64,000 nucleotides of DNA from Planctomycetota bacterium (GCA_016873255.1 VGXR01000007.1:1-64000), one strand, 5' to 3'; shown: positions 8,547 through 20,458, counted from the first letter of the stretch. A program made the numbers and translations. Notes: generated by a model from the sequence alone, not told the origin.

Positions 8547-9836
8547 TCAGCCCAGCCCGCCCTTCAGGTCGCGGCCGGAGAACCTGGCGCGCAGCTTGCG
8601 CATCACCGGGTCGTCCTCGCGCAGCGCCGGCGCCGGCTTGCCGTCGCGGCCGCCCGAGCGCTCCGGCATCGCCGGACGGTCGAGAAGCTGCTTGCGGCTC
8701 AGCGAGATGCGCTTGCGGTTGGCGTCCACGGAGAGCACCTTCACCTGCAGCACCTCGCCGACGGTCAGCACCTTCGCCGGCGTCGGGATGCGCTCGTGCG
8801 CCACTTCGCTCACGTGGATCAGGCCCTCGACGCCGGGCGCGAGCTCGACGAACGCGCCGAACTCGGTGAGCTTGGTGACGCGGCCGGTCACCGTGCCGCC
8901 GGCCTCGATCTCCTCCATGGCCGCCAGCGCCGGGTCGGCGATGGTCTGCTTGAGGCCAAGCCCGATCTTCACGGGCTTCGCCTCGCGGTTGAGCTTCAGC
9001 ACCTTCACCTGGACCACCTGGCCGAGCTTCACCACCTCGGACGGGTCCTTGATGCGCGTGTACGACATGTCGCCGATGTGGATCAGCCCGTCCACGCCGC
9101 CGATGTCGGCGAACGCGCCGTAGCTCTGGATGCTGGTGATGGTGGCGGTGCGCACCTGGCCCACCTCGAGCTCGGCGAGCACCTTGTCGCGCATGCGCGC
9201 GCGCTCCTCGAGGAGCACGGCCCTGCGGGAAAGCACCATGCGGCCCTTTTCCCGGCGCAATTCGATGATCTTGCAGGGGAACTTCTCGCCGAGGAACACC
9301 GAGATGTCCTCGATGTGGCGGATGTCCACCTGGCTCGAGGGCATGAACGCCTTGTGGTGCAAGACCTCCATGTCGAGGCCTCCCTTGTTCATGCCCACGC
9401 AGCGGGCCTCGACGATCATGCCGGCGCTGAGGCTGTCCAGCTCGCCCTTGTGCGTGGCTCCCGGGCGGCTGACCACCCAGAGGCCCTCGAACGGGTCGAA
9501 GCGCTCGTCGAAGAACTCGTGCTCCTCGCCCGGCTTCGGTTCCTCCGCGAACTGCGCCACCGGGCAGACGCCCTGTCGGTTGGGGCCGAACTCGATGAAG
9601 ACCTCGCCGTCATGGACGCGGAAGACCTTGCCCTTGCGGAGGACGCGCTCGCCCTTCACGGCGGCGCCTCGGCCGGCCGCGGAGCTGCCTTCCACCATCG
9701 CTTCGAGGCTCATGCCGCCGAGCGCCTCCTCGATCTCGCGCATGAGCTCGGCATCGAGCGCGGCGCGGTCGGGCGAGCCTGAGGGCGGAGGAGGGGTCGG
9801 GGTGGGGGTGGGGGCGGACGGGTTCGTCTGGTCCAT
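8547..9836 (-). CDS. rpsA: S1-domain RNA-binding protein (ribosomal protein bS1-like)
   Basis: 429 aa with four S1/OB-fold repeats: about 70-140 (divergent), 150-220, 230-305 and 312-385. The third and fourth carry the classic GAFADIGGVDGLIHIGDMS and GAFVELAPGVEGLIHVSEV cores. This is the usual form of bS1 in this kind of bacterium; it helps mRNA bind the 30S subunit. E. coli S1 has six repeats, so this one is short. The N-terminus is a Pro/Thr-rich low-complexity tract (PTPTPTPPPP). The ATG at 9836 was chosen because upstream sequence has no coding character; a TACCCT hexamer (9892-9897) lies about 55 nt upstream. Confidence 0.85.
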   Translation of the reverse strand: MDQTNPSAPTPTPTPPPPSGSPDRAALDAELMREIEEALGGMSLEAMVEGSSAAGRGAAVKGERVLRKGKVFRVHDGEVFIEFGPNRQGVCPVAQFAEEPKPGEEHEFFDERFDPFEGLWVVSRPGATHKGELDSLSAGMIVEARCVGMNKGGLDMEVLHHKAFMPSSQVDIRHIEDISVFLGEKFPCKIIELRREKGRMVLSRRAVLLEERARMRDKVLAELEVGQVRTATITSIQSYGAFADIGGVDGLIHIGDMSYTRIKDPSEVVKLGQVVQVKVLKLNREAKPVKIGLGLKQTIADPALAAMEEIEAGGTVTGRVTKLTEFGAFVELAPGVEGLIHVSEVAHERIPTPAKVLTVGEVLQVKVLSVDANRKRISLSRKQLLDRPAMPERSGGRDGKPAPALREDDPVMRKLRARFSGRDLKGGLG

Positions 9837-10088
9837 GGGGAGCCTGCGGAGGTTGCGCGTGCCCGCGGTTCCGGCCGCGGGCGAGCGCGAAAGGGTACCC
9901 AAACCGACGGGGAACCCGCACCCGTCGGCACGCGAATCCTCCCCTGAAGACCTCGCGAAGCCGGGGCCCGGGCCCCCCGGGGACCCGAGGGCCGGACGCG
10001 GTATTATCGCAGGGCTTTCGTCCGTGCGGACCCAAACGGCGCGCCGGCGGCAGAGCAACCCCTACCCAGTCAGGAGCCCACGGTTCAC
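9837..10088. promoter_or_regulatory. divergent intergenic region, rpsA-like / pilM-like
   Basis: 252 bp between divergent genes. On the minus strand TACCCT (9892-9897) could be the -10 for the S1 gene. On the plus strand TATTAT (10002-10007) could be the -10 for the PilM-like gene, leaving a leader of about 75 nt ending in an AGGAG ribosome-binding site (10072-10076). No good -35 is visible for either. Confidence 0.4.
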
Positions 10089-12221
10089 ATGGCAAAGGCA
10101 AAGGCAGCTTGGGGCATCGAGGTCGGCAGCGCGGCGGTCAAGGCCGTGCGCCTCGAGCGCGACGGCTCGGACATCCGGGTAGCGGACTTCATCGTCATCC
10201 CCCATTCGAAGGTCCTGACCACCCCCGACCTGAACGTCGAGGAGATGCTGCGCATGTCGCTCGGTGGGTTCATGGCGCAGAAGACCATCGAAGGCGCCGC
10301 CGTGGTGGTGGGTGTCCCCGGCAACGAGGGCCTCGCGCGCTTCGCCAAGCTTCCCCCCATCCCGAAGAAGCAGGTCCCGCCGACCGTGCTCTTTGAGGCC
10401 AAGCAGCAGATCCCGTTCCCGCTCGAGGAGGTCGAGTGGGACTACCACCTGTTCAGCTCCGACGATTCCCCCGAGTACGAGGTGGGCATTTTCGCGATTC
10501 TCAAGGAGAAAATCGCGCAACGGCTGTCGCTCTACAAGGAACTGCAGCTGCGTCCCACGGCCATGACCCTCGGTCCCATCGCCGTCTACAACGCGATGAT
10601 GTACGACCGGGACCTCGGCAAGGGCGAGAAGCCGGTCATCGCGTTCCTCGACATCGGCACCCGCGCCACGGACCTGGTGGTGATCCAGGCCGGCCGCGCG
10701 TGGATCCGCACCTTCCCGGTGGGCGGGCACCACTTCACCGAGGCCATCGCGTCGGCGTTCAACACCCCCTACGGCAAGGCCGACCGGCTCAAGGCCGAGG
10801 CCGCCACGCACAAGTACGCCAAGCAGCTCATGCAGGCCATGCGCCCGGTGTTCGATGACCTGCTGCAGGAAGTGCAGCGGTCGCTCGGGCACTACCAGTC
10901 GCTGCACCCGGACACCCCCGTGACGCAGGTGGTTGGGCTCGGAAGCACGTTCCGCATTCCCGGCCTCCGCAAGTACCTGAGCGACCAGCTGCAGGTCGAG
11001 ATCCGCCGCCTCGAGGAGTTCGAGAAGGTGAAGGTCGAGGGCAGCGCGGCATCGGACTTCGCGGCCAACGCGATGAACCTGGCCACGGCCATCGGCCTTG
11101 CCCTGCAGGGGCTCGGCATGACGGAGATCAGCACGAACCTCTCGCCCGTCTCCAACCTGCGCGAGCAGGTCTGGAGCCGCAAGGCGCGCTGGTTCGTGGC
11201 GGCGGCGCTGCTGATGTGCGCGGGTTCGGCGCTGCTCTTCTATCGCCCCGGCGGCTCGGTCGGGCCGGAGGTCGCAAGCGCGGTCACGCGTGCGGAACGC
11301 GAGGCGGACGGTCACAAGAAGCAGCTTGACGAAGCCAAGGCGTCGGCCGACGTCGGCGCCCGCGCCAACAACTTCCTGTTCACGCTCGAGGACCGCAAGG
11401 TCTGGCCGTGGCTCGTGGCAGACGTCAACGCGGCCATCGCCTCGGCGGGCCCGCAGGATGCCTTGACCGGTGCCTTTGACCCGGCCAATCCCCCGGTGCC
11501 GTACGCGCAGTGGCAGACCGTGGAACTCTCGGAGCTCTCGGGCCGCTACAAGCTGGCCACGGGCGGTGCCGCGCCCAAGCGCACCGTCGAGGTGACGATG
11601 CGCGTCATCGTGCCCCGCGACGAGAAGGCTGCCAAGGAGTTCGTGCAGCAGAGCGTCATCGGGTGGCTCAACAAGAACGCGGACCGCAAGGATGCACCGT
11701 ACGTCATCGTGATCCCCGAGAAGGGCATCGTCCCGCAGTTCGCCGCGCTGGGCGCCTCGCCCGATGCCGAGCGTCCATCGCAGGGCGGTTCCTCCGGCGG
11801 CAACGAGGAAGCGCCCCAGGAAGTGACGCAGGGCAGCGGTGGTTCCGCGGCCATGGGCAGCCGCAACACCTCGGGCGGGTCCATCAACCGATCCAAGGGC
11901 CAGCTCGGCGGGTCGGGCTTCGGGTCGACCGTCACCGCCGACGACCCCGCCATCACCGGCGAGGGCGGCGGATCGGGCGGCGGCGGCGCCGGCGGCAAGG
12001 GAAGCCGCAAGGCCGCCCGCGTTGCCATCAAGTCCACCGCGGCCGAGCCCGTCAACATCGATGCCGATGCGGCCATCCCGTCGGCGCCGAACCCGTATGC
12101 GGGCCGCGCCGCCACCACCGCCACCATCCGGTTCACCGTCGAACTGCGCCCGCCGGTCGGGCGCGAGATCGCCCCGGCCCCGGCCGGCGACGGCGCCACG
12201 CCCGAAGGAGAGCAGCAGTGA
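10089..12221 (+). CDS. pilM: PilM-PilN fusion, type IV pilus-like assembly protein
   Basis: 710 aa. Residues 1-345 are a PilM actin-like ATPase: WGIEVGSAAVKAV (8-20), the IPFPLEEVEWDY segment (108-119), DIGTRATDL (188-196) and the adenosine-side motif VVGLGSTFRIPGL (281-293). PilM normally sits in the cytoplasm and binds the N-terminal INLLP peptide of the membrane protein PilN. Here NLSP at 350-353 followed by basic residues and a membrane span (about 368-385) continue in the same chain, so PilN appears fused to PilM. The periplasmic remainder (386-710) includes a Gly/Ser-rich stretch. The next gene overlaps by GTGA. No secretion ATPase or secretin is in the window. Confidence 0.85.
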   Translation: MAKAKAAWGIEVGSAAVKAVRLERDGSDIRVADFIVIPHSKVLTTPDLNVEEMLRMSLGGFMAQKTIEGAAVVVGVPGNEGLARFAKLPPIPKKQVPPTVLFEAKQQIPFPLEEVEWDYHLFSSDDSPEYEVGIFAILKEKIAQRLSLYKELQLRPTAMTLGPIAVYNAMMYDRDLGKGEKPVIAFLDIGTRATDLVVIQAGRAWIRTFPVGGHHFTEAIASAFNTPYGKADRLKAEAATHKYAKQLMQAMRPVFDDLLQEVQRSLGHYQSLHPDTPVTQVVGLGSTFRIPGLRKYLSDQLQVEIRRLEEFEKVKVEGSAASDFAANAMNLATAIGLALQGLGMTEISTNLSPVSNLREQVWSRKARWFVAAALLMCAGSALLFYRPGGSVGPEVASAVTRAEREADGHKKQLDEAKASADVGARANNFLFTLEDRKVWPWLVADVNAAIASAGPQDALTGAFDPANPPVPYAQWQTVELSELSGRYKLATGGAAPKRTVEVTMRVIVPRDEKAAKEFVQQSVIGWLNKNADRKDAPYVIVIPEKGIVPQFAALGASPDAERPSQGGSSGGNEEAPQEVTQGSGGSAAMGSRNTSGGSINRSKGQLGGSGFGSTVTADDPAITGEGGGSGGGGAGGKGSRKAARVAIKSTAAEPVNIDADAAIPSAPNPYAGRAATTATIRFTVELRPPVGREIAPAPAGDGATPEGEQQ

Positions 12222-13660
12222 GTTCGCCGCTTGACAAACTCAAGGACAGCTTCGCCAAGCTGCAGTCCATCGGCAAGAAGGGCGGCGGTGGCGATGCGGA
12301 CTCCGCGCCGCAGGGCGGCGGCAAGATGGACCCGAAGGCCGTGCTTGCGTGGGTGAAGTCGCACCCGGCGATCGTGGCGTCGGTCGCGCTGATGGTGGTC
12401 GTGCCCGCCGCGGCGTGGTGGTTCGCCGGCGGAATCCATGCCGAGAAGGACGCGGCGGCGGCGGCCCGTGCGCAGAAGCACGGCGCGCTCGAGAAGTTCG
12501 AGAAGACCTCGTTCGAGCTGGCGCTTCCCGGGCAGGCCCCGCAGCAGCTGACGGGCGTGGTCAACGCTGCCACGGTCAAGCAGTACAAGGAGCTCACCGA
12601 GAAGTTCCAGGGCGACGCGCTGGCGATCCAGGAGGCTGCCATCGCGCGCAATCGCCGCGACCGGCAGGGCCTGGTGGCCGACATCAAGGTCACCCCCGAG
12701 AACAGCAACACCATCGCCGACCGTGTCTACGGCGCGGTCATCGCGCAGGCCAAGAAGGACCTCAAGCGCATCCGCGCCGGCATGCCCCCGTCGGACGAGA
12801 GCCTGCTCGACCAGTTGCAGCGCGCGCAGGACCAGTTCATCGCAACCGAGCGCAAGCCCGACCGCAAGTCGCTCAACGCCGAGCAGATCGAGCTGCTTCG
12901 CAAGAAGCTGGTGGAGAAGCGCCTGCAGCTCTACACCGACGCCGCGGCCGGCGTGTCGCTCTACGCCGACCTTGCCGACCTGGGGCTTCCGGCGTCGTCG
13001 GAGGAGGCAGGCACTCCGCCCTCCGAGTCGCGGATGTTCCTCTGGCAGTGGCGGCTGTGGGTGATCCAGGACACCCTCGATGCGCTGGCCTCGGCCAATG
13101 CGGCATCCAAGTCCGTCGTGGACGCGCCCGTCAAGCGGCTCGTCTCGCTGTCCGTCCGCGAGGACGCGCTGCCCAAGGCGGCCGCTCCCGCCGGTGGCGA
13201 AGCGGCCCCGCCCGCCGACGGCGCGCCAGCCGAGGGGGCCGCGGCTCCGGCCGAGGCTGCCGCGTTCCCGCCCATCGACCCCAAGCAGCCCGTGTCGTAC
13301 GACTTCGCCAAGTCGATGACCGGCCGCGTGCCCAATGCGCTCTACGACGTGCGGTTCGCCACCGTGCAGCTGGTGGTGGCCACCGAGCGTATCCCCGAGG
13401 TGCTCGACGCCATCGCGCGCCAGAACCTCATGACCGTGGTCAACGTGGACCTCCGGCCCGCCGACGCATTCGATGCGGCGGACGAGGGCTTCATCTACGG
13501 ACCGCGCCCCGTTTCGCAGCTGCGGCTGACCATCGAGTCGCTGTGGATGCGCCCGTGGGTCGCCAAGCTGATGCCGGCGGAGCTCCAGAAGCTGAAGGGC
13601 ACCGACGGACGCACCACCGATGACCCGGCGCCGGCGCCTCCTGCCGAGCCGACCACATGA
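12218..13660 (+). CDS. PilO-like inner-membrane protein of the pilus module
   Basis: 480 aa with GTG start, chosen because it overlaps the PilM-N stop by 4 bp and follows an AAGGAG site (12204-12209). A short basic cytoplasmic segment, one membrane span (about 51-70), a long charged helical region (about 75-270) likely to be coiled coil, an Ala/Pro-rich linker (about 320-350) and a C-terminal alpha/beta domain with VRFATVQLVVATERIPEVL. Span, coiled coil and small C-terminal ferredoxin-like domain is the layout of PilO/GspM proteins, which pair with PilN. Direct sequence similarity is too weak to assign the symbol. Confidence 0.65.
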   Translation: MSSPLDKLKDSFAKLQSIGKKGGGGDADSAPQGGGKMDPKAVLAWVKSHPAIVASVALMVVVPAAAWWFAGGIHAEKDAAAAARAQKHGALEKFEKTSFELALPGQAPQQLTGVVNAATVKQYKELTEKFQGDALAIQEAAIARNRRDRQGLVADIKVTPENSNTIADRVYGAVIAQAKKDLKRIRAGMPPSDESLLDQLQRAQDQFIATERKPDRKSLNAEQIELLRKKLVEKRLQLYTDAAAGVSLYADLADLGLPASSEEAGTPPSESRMFLWQWRLWVIQDTLDALASANAASKSVVDAPVKRLVSLSVREDALPKAAAPAGGEAAPPADGAPAEGAAAPAEAAAFPPIDPKQPVSYDFAKSMTGRVPNALYDVRFATVQLVVATERIPEVLDAIARQNLMTVVNVDLRPADAFDAADEGFIYGPRPVSQLRLTIESLWMRPWVAKLMPAELQKLKGTDGRTTDDPAPAPPAEPTT

Positions 13661-13700
13661 CCAGGCCTGACGCAGCAACCTCTGAAGGCGGAGCCACGCG

Positions 13701-15743
13701 ATGAAGCTCAAGGGAATCAACATTTTCGAGCAGCACGTCGAGAAGTTCGTGCTTGCCGCTGCGGTGCTCGGCGTGGCCGGCATCGCGGCGTGGCAGTTCC
13801 TCAGCGTGCCGATGGTCAAGGTCGGCAGCAAGACCCTCGCGCCGTCCGAGGTCGACGACGAGCTCGAGCGGAAGGCCAAGGCCCTCCAGGCCAAGCTCGG
13901 CGAGGACTTCAAGGGCGACGGCGTCGTGCGCATCCCGAATGACGCGGTCGCGACGGTGTCCGACGGGTTCCGCGCCAGCCTCTCGGCCGGCACCTCGCCC
14001 GTGCAGGCCCTGGTCGTGACGTCCCCGAACTTCAATGGCCTGCTCGTGGCCGGCAACGCCTCCGCATCCGACGTCTGGTACTACGTGCCGAAGGTCGCCG
14101 CGCTGCAGATCCGCGCCGTGCAGGAGACCGCCGACGCCCTGACCAAGGAGTCTGCCGAGGAGGCGAAGAAGGCATCGGCCGTGCTCGCGGCCCGTCCTGA
14201 CTTCGCGACCATCGATGGCCCGCGCGACGTGGTGTGGACCACCCCCGTGGCCCGCATCGACCTCAAGGCGCTGCGCGACGAGCTCGCGCGCTCCAACGCC
14301 GAGGCCGCCCCCCCGCAGCGGCAGATCCCCGGCGTGTGGTACCAGGAGACCCCGTACGTGGTCGACATGGTGTTCGAGCGCCGCGAGCGCACCGAGGGCG
14401 GATGGAGCGCGCCCAAGGTGGTGCCCGTCTTCGCAGCGCGCACCGAGGAGCTCGCGTTCCGCGCCAAGCTGGAGGGCGCCACCGCGGACCTTCGCGACGA
14501 GGTGTTCTCCCTCCTGGGCTCCGACGAGAACCAGAAGGAGATCCTCCAGCCGACCTTCTACGAGACCGTGAACTCTGCGTTCGTCTCGCCCACCGTCCTC
14601 GCGGATGCGGGGCAGGCAGGCGGCGCGCCGGTTCCCGGAACCGATGCCGGCGCGACGCGTCGCCGCATGCAGATGCAGACGCAGCTCCAGCAGAAGCAGC
14701 GCCGTGCCGAGTCCCTCCGCCTGGAGGTCGAGAAGCTCGGTGGGCTCTGGGACGAGGCTGCGGAGAAGCGGGCCGAGGAAGACCGCAAGCGCGACGAGAA
14801 GGAGCGCAAGGATGCCGAGAAGGGCGGCGGAAAGACGGGCGGCGGCGCCGGCGGCGGCGGTCCGGGCGGCGGTCCCGGCGGGTCGATGAGCGGCAAGAAC
14901 AACGCGCAGTCGGACAACGCCGAGCGCGATGCCAAGCGCCAGGCCGCCGAGCGCAAGTCAAAGTCCGCCGTCCTGCGCCGCATCTACGCCGAGATCGCCG
15001 ACCTCGAGAAGGAGCTCGGCCTCGCATCGACGGTCCCGACGGCCAACTCCAAGGCCGTCAAGGCTCCTTCGCTCGCTTCGATGGACGAGCTCCTGGTGTG
15101 GGGCCACGACCTCGAGGTGAAGCCCGGACAGACGTACCAGTACCGCTGCGTCGCCCGCGTCTACAACCCGTTCTTCGGCAAGGGCAACCAGCTCGTGAAG
15201 GAGCAGGAGGCCACGGGCCTGCCCGCGGCATTCACCATCGACTCCGCTGCGAGCGAGTGGTCGTCGCCCATCACCGTCTCGCCCGATGTTCGCTACTTCG
15301 TGACGCGCGCCATCGTGGGCGACGGCCCCATGGGCACCGGATCCGCGCAAGTCGAGGTGTACAAGCTCCTCGGCGGCCAGTGGCGGCGCGCGGAGCTGAG
15401 CGTGCATTCGGGCGAGCGCATCGGTCGCCCCGACGACCGCGGCGGTGCGATGGTCGACTTCGGCACGGAGTACTTCCTCGTCGACGTGATCGAGGACCTC
15501 GACCCGGATCGCTCCGGGGGCTCGTCGCGTGAGCGCCGGCTGGGCATGGCTGTCATCGCGCCGATGTCGGGGCAGGGCGCCGAGATCCGCATCCCGGCGA
15601 TGGACCTGGACAACGTCGACCGGCTGCGCCTCAAGGAGCAGGCCGATGCAGCCAAGGGCGCTCCCGCAGCGGCAAGCGCGGACAACGCCGCGTCGCCCAA
15701 GGGTGGCGGTCCCGGCGCGCCCAAGGGGCCTGGCGCGGGCTGA
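13701..15743 (+). CDS. third membrane protein of the pilus-like module
   Basis: 680 aa, family not recognised. One N-terminal membrane span (about 16-34) after a short cytoplasmic piece, so the bulk is periplasmic. Residues about 315-375 are a strongly charged coiled coil (Gln/Arg/Glu/Lys-rich), interrupted by a glycine-rich loop near 375-395 and resuming to about 435. The last third has beta-rich segments such as VKPGQTYQYRCVARVYNPF. It lies 40 bp after the PilO-like gene, is followed by a strong hairpin, and so is the last gene of the operon. By position it could replace PilP or GspC, but I see no motif that proves it. Confidence 0.6.
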   Translation: MKLKGINIFEQHVEKFVLAAAVLGVAGIAAWQFLSVPMVKVGSKTLAPSEVDDELERKAKALQAKLGEDFKGDGVVRIPNDAVATVSDGFRASLSAGTSPVQALVVTSPNFNGLLVAGNASASDVWYYVPKVAALQIRAVQETADALTKESAEEAKKASAVLAARPDFATIDGPRDVVWTTPVARIDLKALRDELARSNAEAAPPQRQIPGVWYQETPYVVDMVFERRERTEGGWSAPKVVPVFAARTEELAFRAKLEGATADLRDEVFSLLGSDENQKEILQPTFYETVNSAFVSPTVLADAGQAGGAPVPGTDAGATRRRMQMQTQLQQKQRRAESLRLEVEKLGGLWDEAAEKRAEEDRKRDEKERKDAEKGGGKTGGGAGGGGPGGGPGGSMSGKNNAQSDNAERDAKRQAAERKSKSAVLRRIYAEIADLEKELGLASTVPTANSKAVKAPSLASMDELLVWGHDLEVKPGQTYQYRCVARVYNPFFGKGNQLVKEQEATGLPAAFTIDSAASEWSSPITVSPDVRYFVTRAIVGDGPMGTGSAQVEVYKLLGGQWRRAELSVHSGERIGRPDDRGGAMVDFGTEYFLVDVIEDLDPDRSGGSSRERRLGMAVIAPMSGQGAEIRIPAMDLDNVDRLRLKEQADAAKGAPAAASADNAASPKGGGPGAPKGPGAG

Positions 15744-15770
15744 TCAGGCATCGCACAAGTTGTGCACATT

Positions 15771-15805
15771 CAGCTGGTCCGCGCGTGCGCGGACCAGCTG
15801 CCTTT
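15771..15805 (+). terminator. intrinsic terminator of the pilus-like operon
   Basis: A perfect inverted repeat (14-bp arms at 15771-15784 and 15787-15800, effectively 13 bp with a 4-nt loop) followed by CCTTTT. It lies 27 bp after the stop codon of the 680-aa gene. Confidence 0.8.
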
Positions 15806-15879
15806 TCAGCTAATAACGCGAGCGGACGTTGCTGATAATTCGATCTGCGGAATTTCCGCACGGGAGCGCCCCAACCCCC

Positions 15880-15907
15880 TTGACGGCATGGGTGGTTTCG
15901 ATAGCAT
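15880..15907 (+). promoter_or_regulatory. likely rRNA promoter
   Basis: TTGACG (15880-15885), a 16-bp spacer and TAGCAT (15902-15907) make the best sigma-70-like pair in the 420-bp gap before 23S. The transcript would have a leader of about 250 nt. CTTTCTTTGAC (about 15940-15949) vaguely resembles a boxA antitermination site; a TTGACA here (15945-15950) has no matching -10. The rest of the gap holds no gene I can support. Confidence 0.55.
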
Positions 15908-16163
15908 TGCCGATCCCCATTCGCTTCTCGCGCATGGGCTTTCTTTGACAAGTGAAGTGTTGGTCGTGCGCAACCGGACACGCATGCAGCCCAGGGATTC
16001 CCCGAAGCCAGCTGCGACCGGACGCGCAAGATTGAATTGAACCGAGAACGATCTCGAGTAACGAGTCGTCGGCGCGCGTGAGTTGTTCGACGCGCGTGCG
16101 ATTGTCCGGATCCGCAAAGTCCGGACGTGGCATGCCCAGCCCCGCAGGGGGTCAGGTAGGCAT

Positions 16164-18930
<2,767 letters not shown>

Positions 18931-19040
18931 GTCTACCGGATTCCCTCCGGTGGACATCCAGACTCGAGCTTGAGATTCGTTCTTGGTCCCGTCAATGGGG
19001 GCCTCAATTCAGTCGAACGACCAACCCTTCACGCAATCAG

Positions 19041-19068
19041 CCGTGGCCGGCCGGAAGGCCGGCCACGG
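19041..19068 (+). other. 12-bp hairpin with GGAA tetraloop before 5S
   Basis: Perfect 12-bp arms (19041-19052 and 19057-19068) closed by a GGAA (GNRA-type) loop, ending 3 nt before the 5S gene. There is no T-tract, so it is more likely a processing or protein-binding element in the 23S-5S spacer than a terminator. Confidence 0.6.
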
Positions 19069-19071
19069 ATT

Positions 19072-19180
19072 TGCCGGTGAACACAAGCAAGGGGAAACAC
19101 CTGTTCCCATCCCGAACACAGCAGTTAAGCCCTTGCTGCCGATGATACTGCTCCGCGGGAAAGTAGGTCACTGCCGGCTT
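19072..19180 (+). rRNA. rrf: 5S ribosomal RNA
   Basis: About 109 nt. The core CCCATCCCGAACACAGCAGT matches the loop B/helix III region of 5S, and GCCGATGATACTGC plus GGGAAAGTAGGTCACTGC match helices IV-V. The ends come from pairing of GCCGGTG at the 5' side with TGCCGGC at the 3' side. It lies 141 bp after 23S and is followed directly by an intrinsic terminator. Confidence 0.93.
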
Positions 19181-19183
19181 CAT

Positions 19184-19221
19184 GAGCCCCGCCAGGTACG
19201 CCTGGCGGGGCTCTCATTTTT
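19184..19221 (+). terminator. rRNA operon terminator
   Basis: Perfect 13-bp stem (19184-19196 with 19201-19213), TACG loop, then TCATTTTT. It closes the 23S-5S transcript. Confidence 0.9.
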
Positions 19222-19477
19222 GGCGAAGTGTTCACGGATTCCCGTCATTGGCCCTGAAGCCTTGAGTTCGCCCGGCCGATCTGCTTCAATACGCGGGCCG
19301 CGCGTTCTCCCGCGCGCGGCTCGGTCTCTCCTGACGGGGGCGGTGGAACGCGTGTTCCAGCCGGTTTGCTCGGACGTCCGGGGAATCGTTTGCCGGGGTG
19401 CGGCCTTTCCACGCCGCAGTGCGCTCGATGGCGTTTGCACCACGCCGACTCTCGAAGCAGGAACCTCTCCCGTGCCA
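19222..19477. other. intergenic region upstream of the first RRM gene
   Basis: 256 bp with no gene I can support. It presumably holds the promoter of the RRM gene at 19478, but no convincing -35/-10 pair stands out. Confidence 0.4.
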
Positions 19478-20356
19478 ATGTTCAAGGTCTATGTCGGGAA
19501 CCTCGACCCCCGCACCACCGTCGAGACGCTGAAGCCGTACTTCGAGCCCTTCGGGGACTCGGTGGACGAGATCATCGTCGCGCTCGACGGTGAAGGGCAG
19601 CCCCGCGGATTCGCCATCGTGCTCTTCCGCGACGCGCAGAAGGGGCAGCTCGCCATCGAGACGCTGATGGGCAAGCGCATCAACGGTCGCGAGGTCCAGA
19701 TCAACGAGGCCGTCAAGAAGGGAAAGAAGACGAAGTCCGTCGAGAAGGGGCCCCGCAACTCTCCGCTCGGGCCGCGCGCGTTCCAGCGCCCGGGCTCCGC
19801 TCGTCCGGGTGGGTCCCGTCCCGGAACGGGCGGACCGATGGGCGGTCGACCAGGCTTCGGTGCGTCGGCTGGCGGTGGCCGGGGCGGCCCCGGTGGCGGC
19901 ATGCGCGGCCCCGGGTCCTCCGGCGGCTTCAATCGCAATCCCCGACGCGGCCCTGGATTCGGTCCGACCGACGGCGCGCCCCGCGGCGTTGGTGGCGCTC
20001 CGGGCAGCGGCCCATCCGGCGCGAGCGGCCCGGGCGGTGCTGGTGGCCCCGGCGTTGGCCCCGGCTCTCGAATGCTCGGCGGCGGCAGCAGGCCGCTCGG
20101 CGGAGGCGGAATGGCGCGGCCGGGTGCGCCGCGTCCACCCATGCCGGGGCAGGGTGCGCCGGCAAGCCGCCCGCTCGGCGGTGGCGTTCGCCCCCTCGGC
20201 GGCCCCGTCCGCCCAGCAAGCCCCGGCAGCACCGGTGCCTCGAGGCCTCCGGTGCCTCCCGCGCCGCCGGCAGCCTCACCCGCAGCTCCGAAAGCCTCGG
20301 ACGACGCATCAGCCCCGCGGCCCCGCGCGGTCAAGAAGAAGCCCCCGACCGAATAA
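19478..20356 (+). CDS. RRM RNA-binding protein with long Gly/Pro/Arg tail
   Basis: 292 aa. An N-terminal RRM (about 1-80) has RNP2 VYVGNL (4-9) and RNP1 RGFAIVLF (43-50). A basic linker (KKGKKTKS) leads to a tail of about 200 residues made almost wholly of Gly, Pro, Arg, Ser and Ala, with recurring SRPLGGG / VRPLGGP units and a basic end (RAVKKKPPTE). Bacterial RRM proteins are usually 80-150 aa, so the tail is unusual and looks intrinsically disordered. ATG 19478 was chosen because it begins the RRM and follows an AGGAAC site. It lies just after the rRNA operon and has its own terminator. Confidence 0.85.
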   Translation: MFKVYVGNLDPRTTVETLKPYFEPFGDSVDEIIVALDGEGQPRGFAIVLFRDAQKGQLAIETLMGKRINGREVQINEAVKKGKKTKSVEKGPRNSPLGPRAFQRPGSARPGGSRPGTGGPMGGRPGFGASAGGGRGGPGGGMRGPGSSGGFNRNPRRGPGFGPTDGAPRGVGGAPGSGPSGASGPGGAGGPGVGPGSRMLGGGSRPLGGGGMARPGAPRPPMPGQGAPASRPLGGGVRPLGGPVRPASPGSTGASRPPVPPAPPAASPAAPKASDDASAPRPRAVKKKPPTE

Positions 20357-20377
20357 CGACCTGCATGCCGGGCCAAT

Positions 20378-20417
20378 CGCAGTGGCCGGAAACCTTGGTT
20401 TCCGGCCACTGCGCTTT
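20378..20417 (+). terminator. intrinsic terminator after the long-tailed RRM gene
   Basis: A 16-bp perfect stem (20378-20393 with 20398-20413), CTTG loop, then CTTT. The T-tract is short but the stem is strong. Confidence 0.8.
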
Positions 20418-20452
20418 GGCATTTCCCTCACGCTGCTCTCCCCGAGGCGTGG

Positions 20453-20458
20453 TATCCT
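20453..20458 (+). promoter_or_regulatory. probable -10 of the short RRM gene
   Basis: TATCCT, which would give a leader of about 95 nt containing the inverted repeat at 20492-20558. No clear -35. Confidence 0.4.

Noticed and set aside
9783-9819. G-rich run (GGGG tracts) as a G-quadruplex regulatory element
   Set aside because: It encodes a Pro/Thr tract in the S1 protein on the other strand; the mRNA carries C-runs, so an RNA quadruplex is not possible.
15944-15972. Second rRNA promoter starting at TTGACA (15945)
   Set aside because: No acceptable -10 within 15-19 bp downstream.
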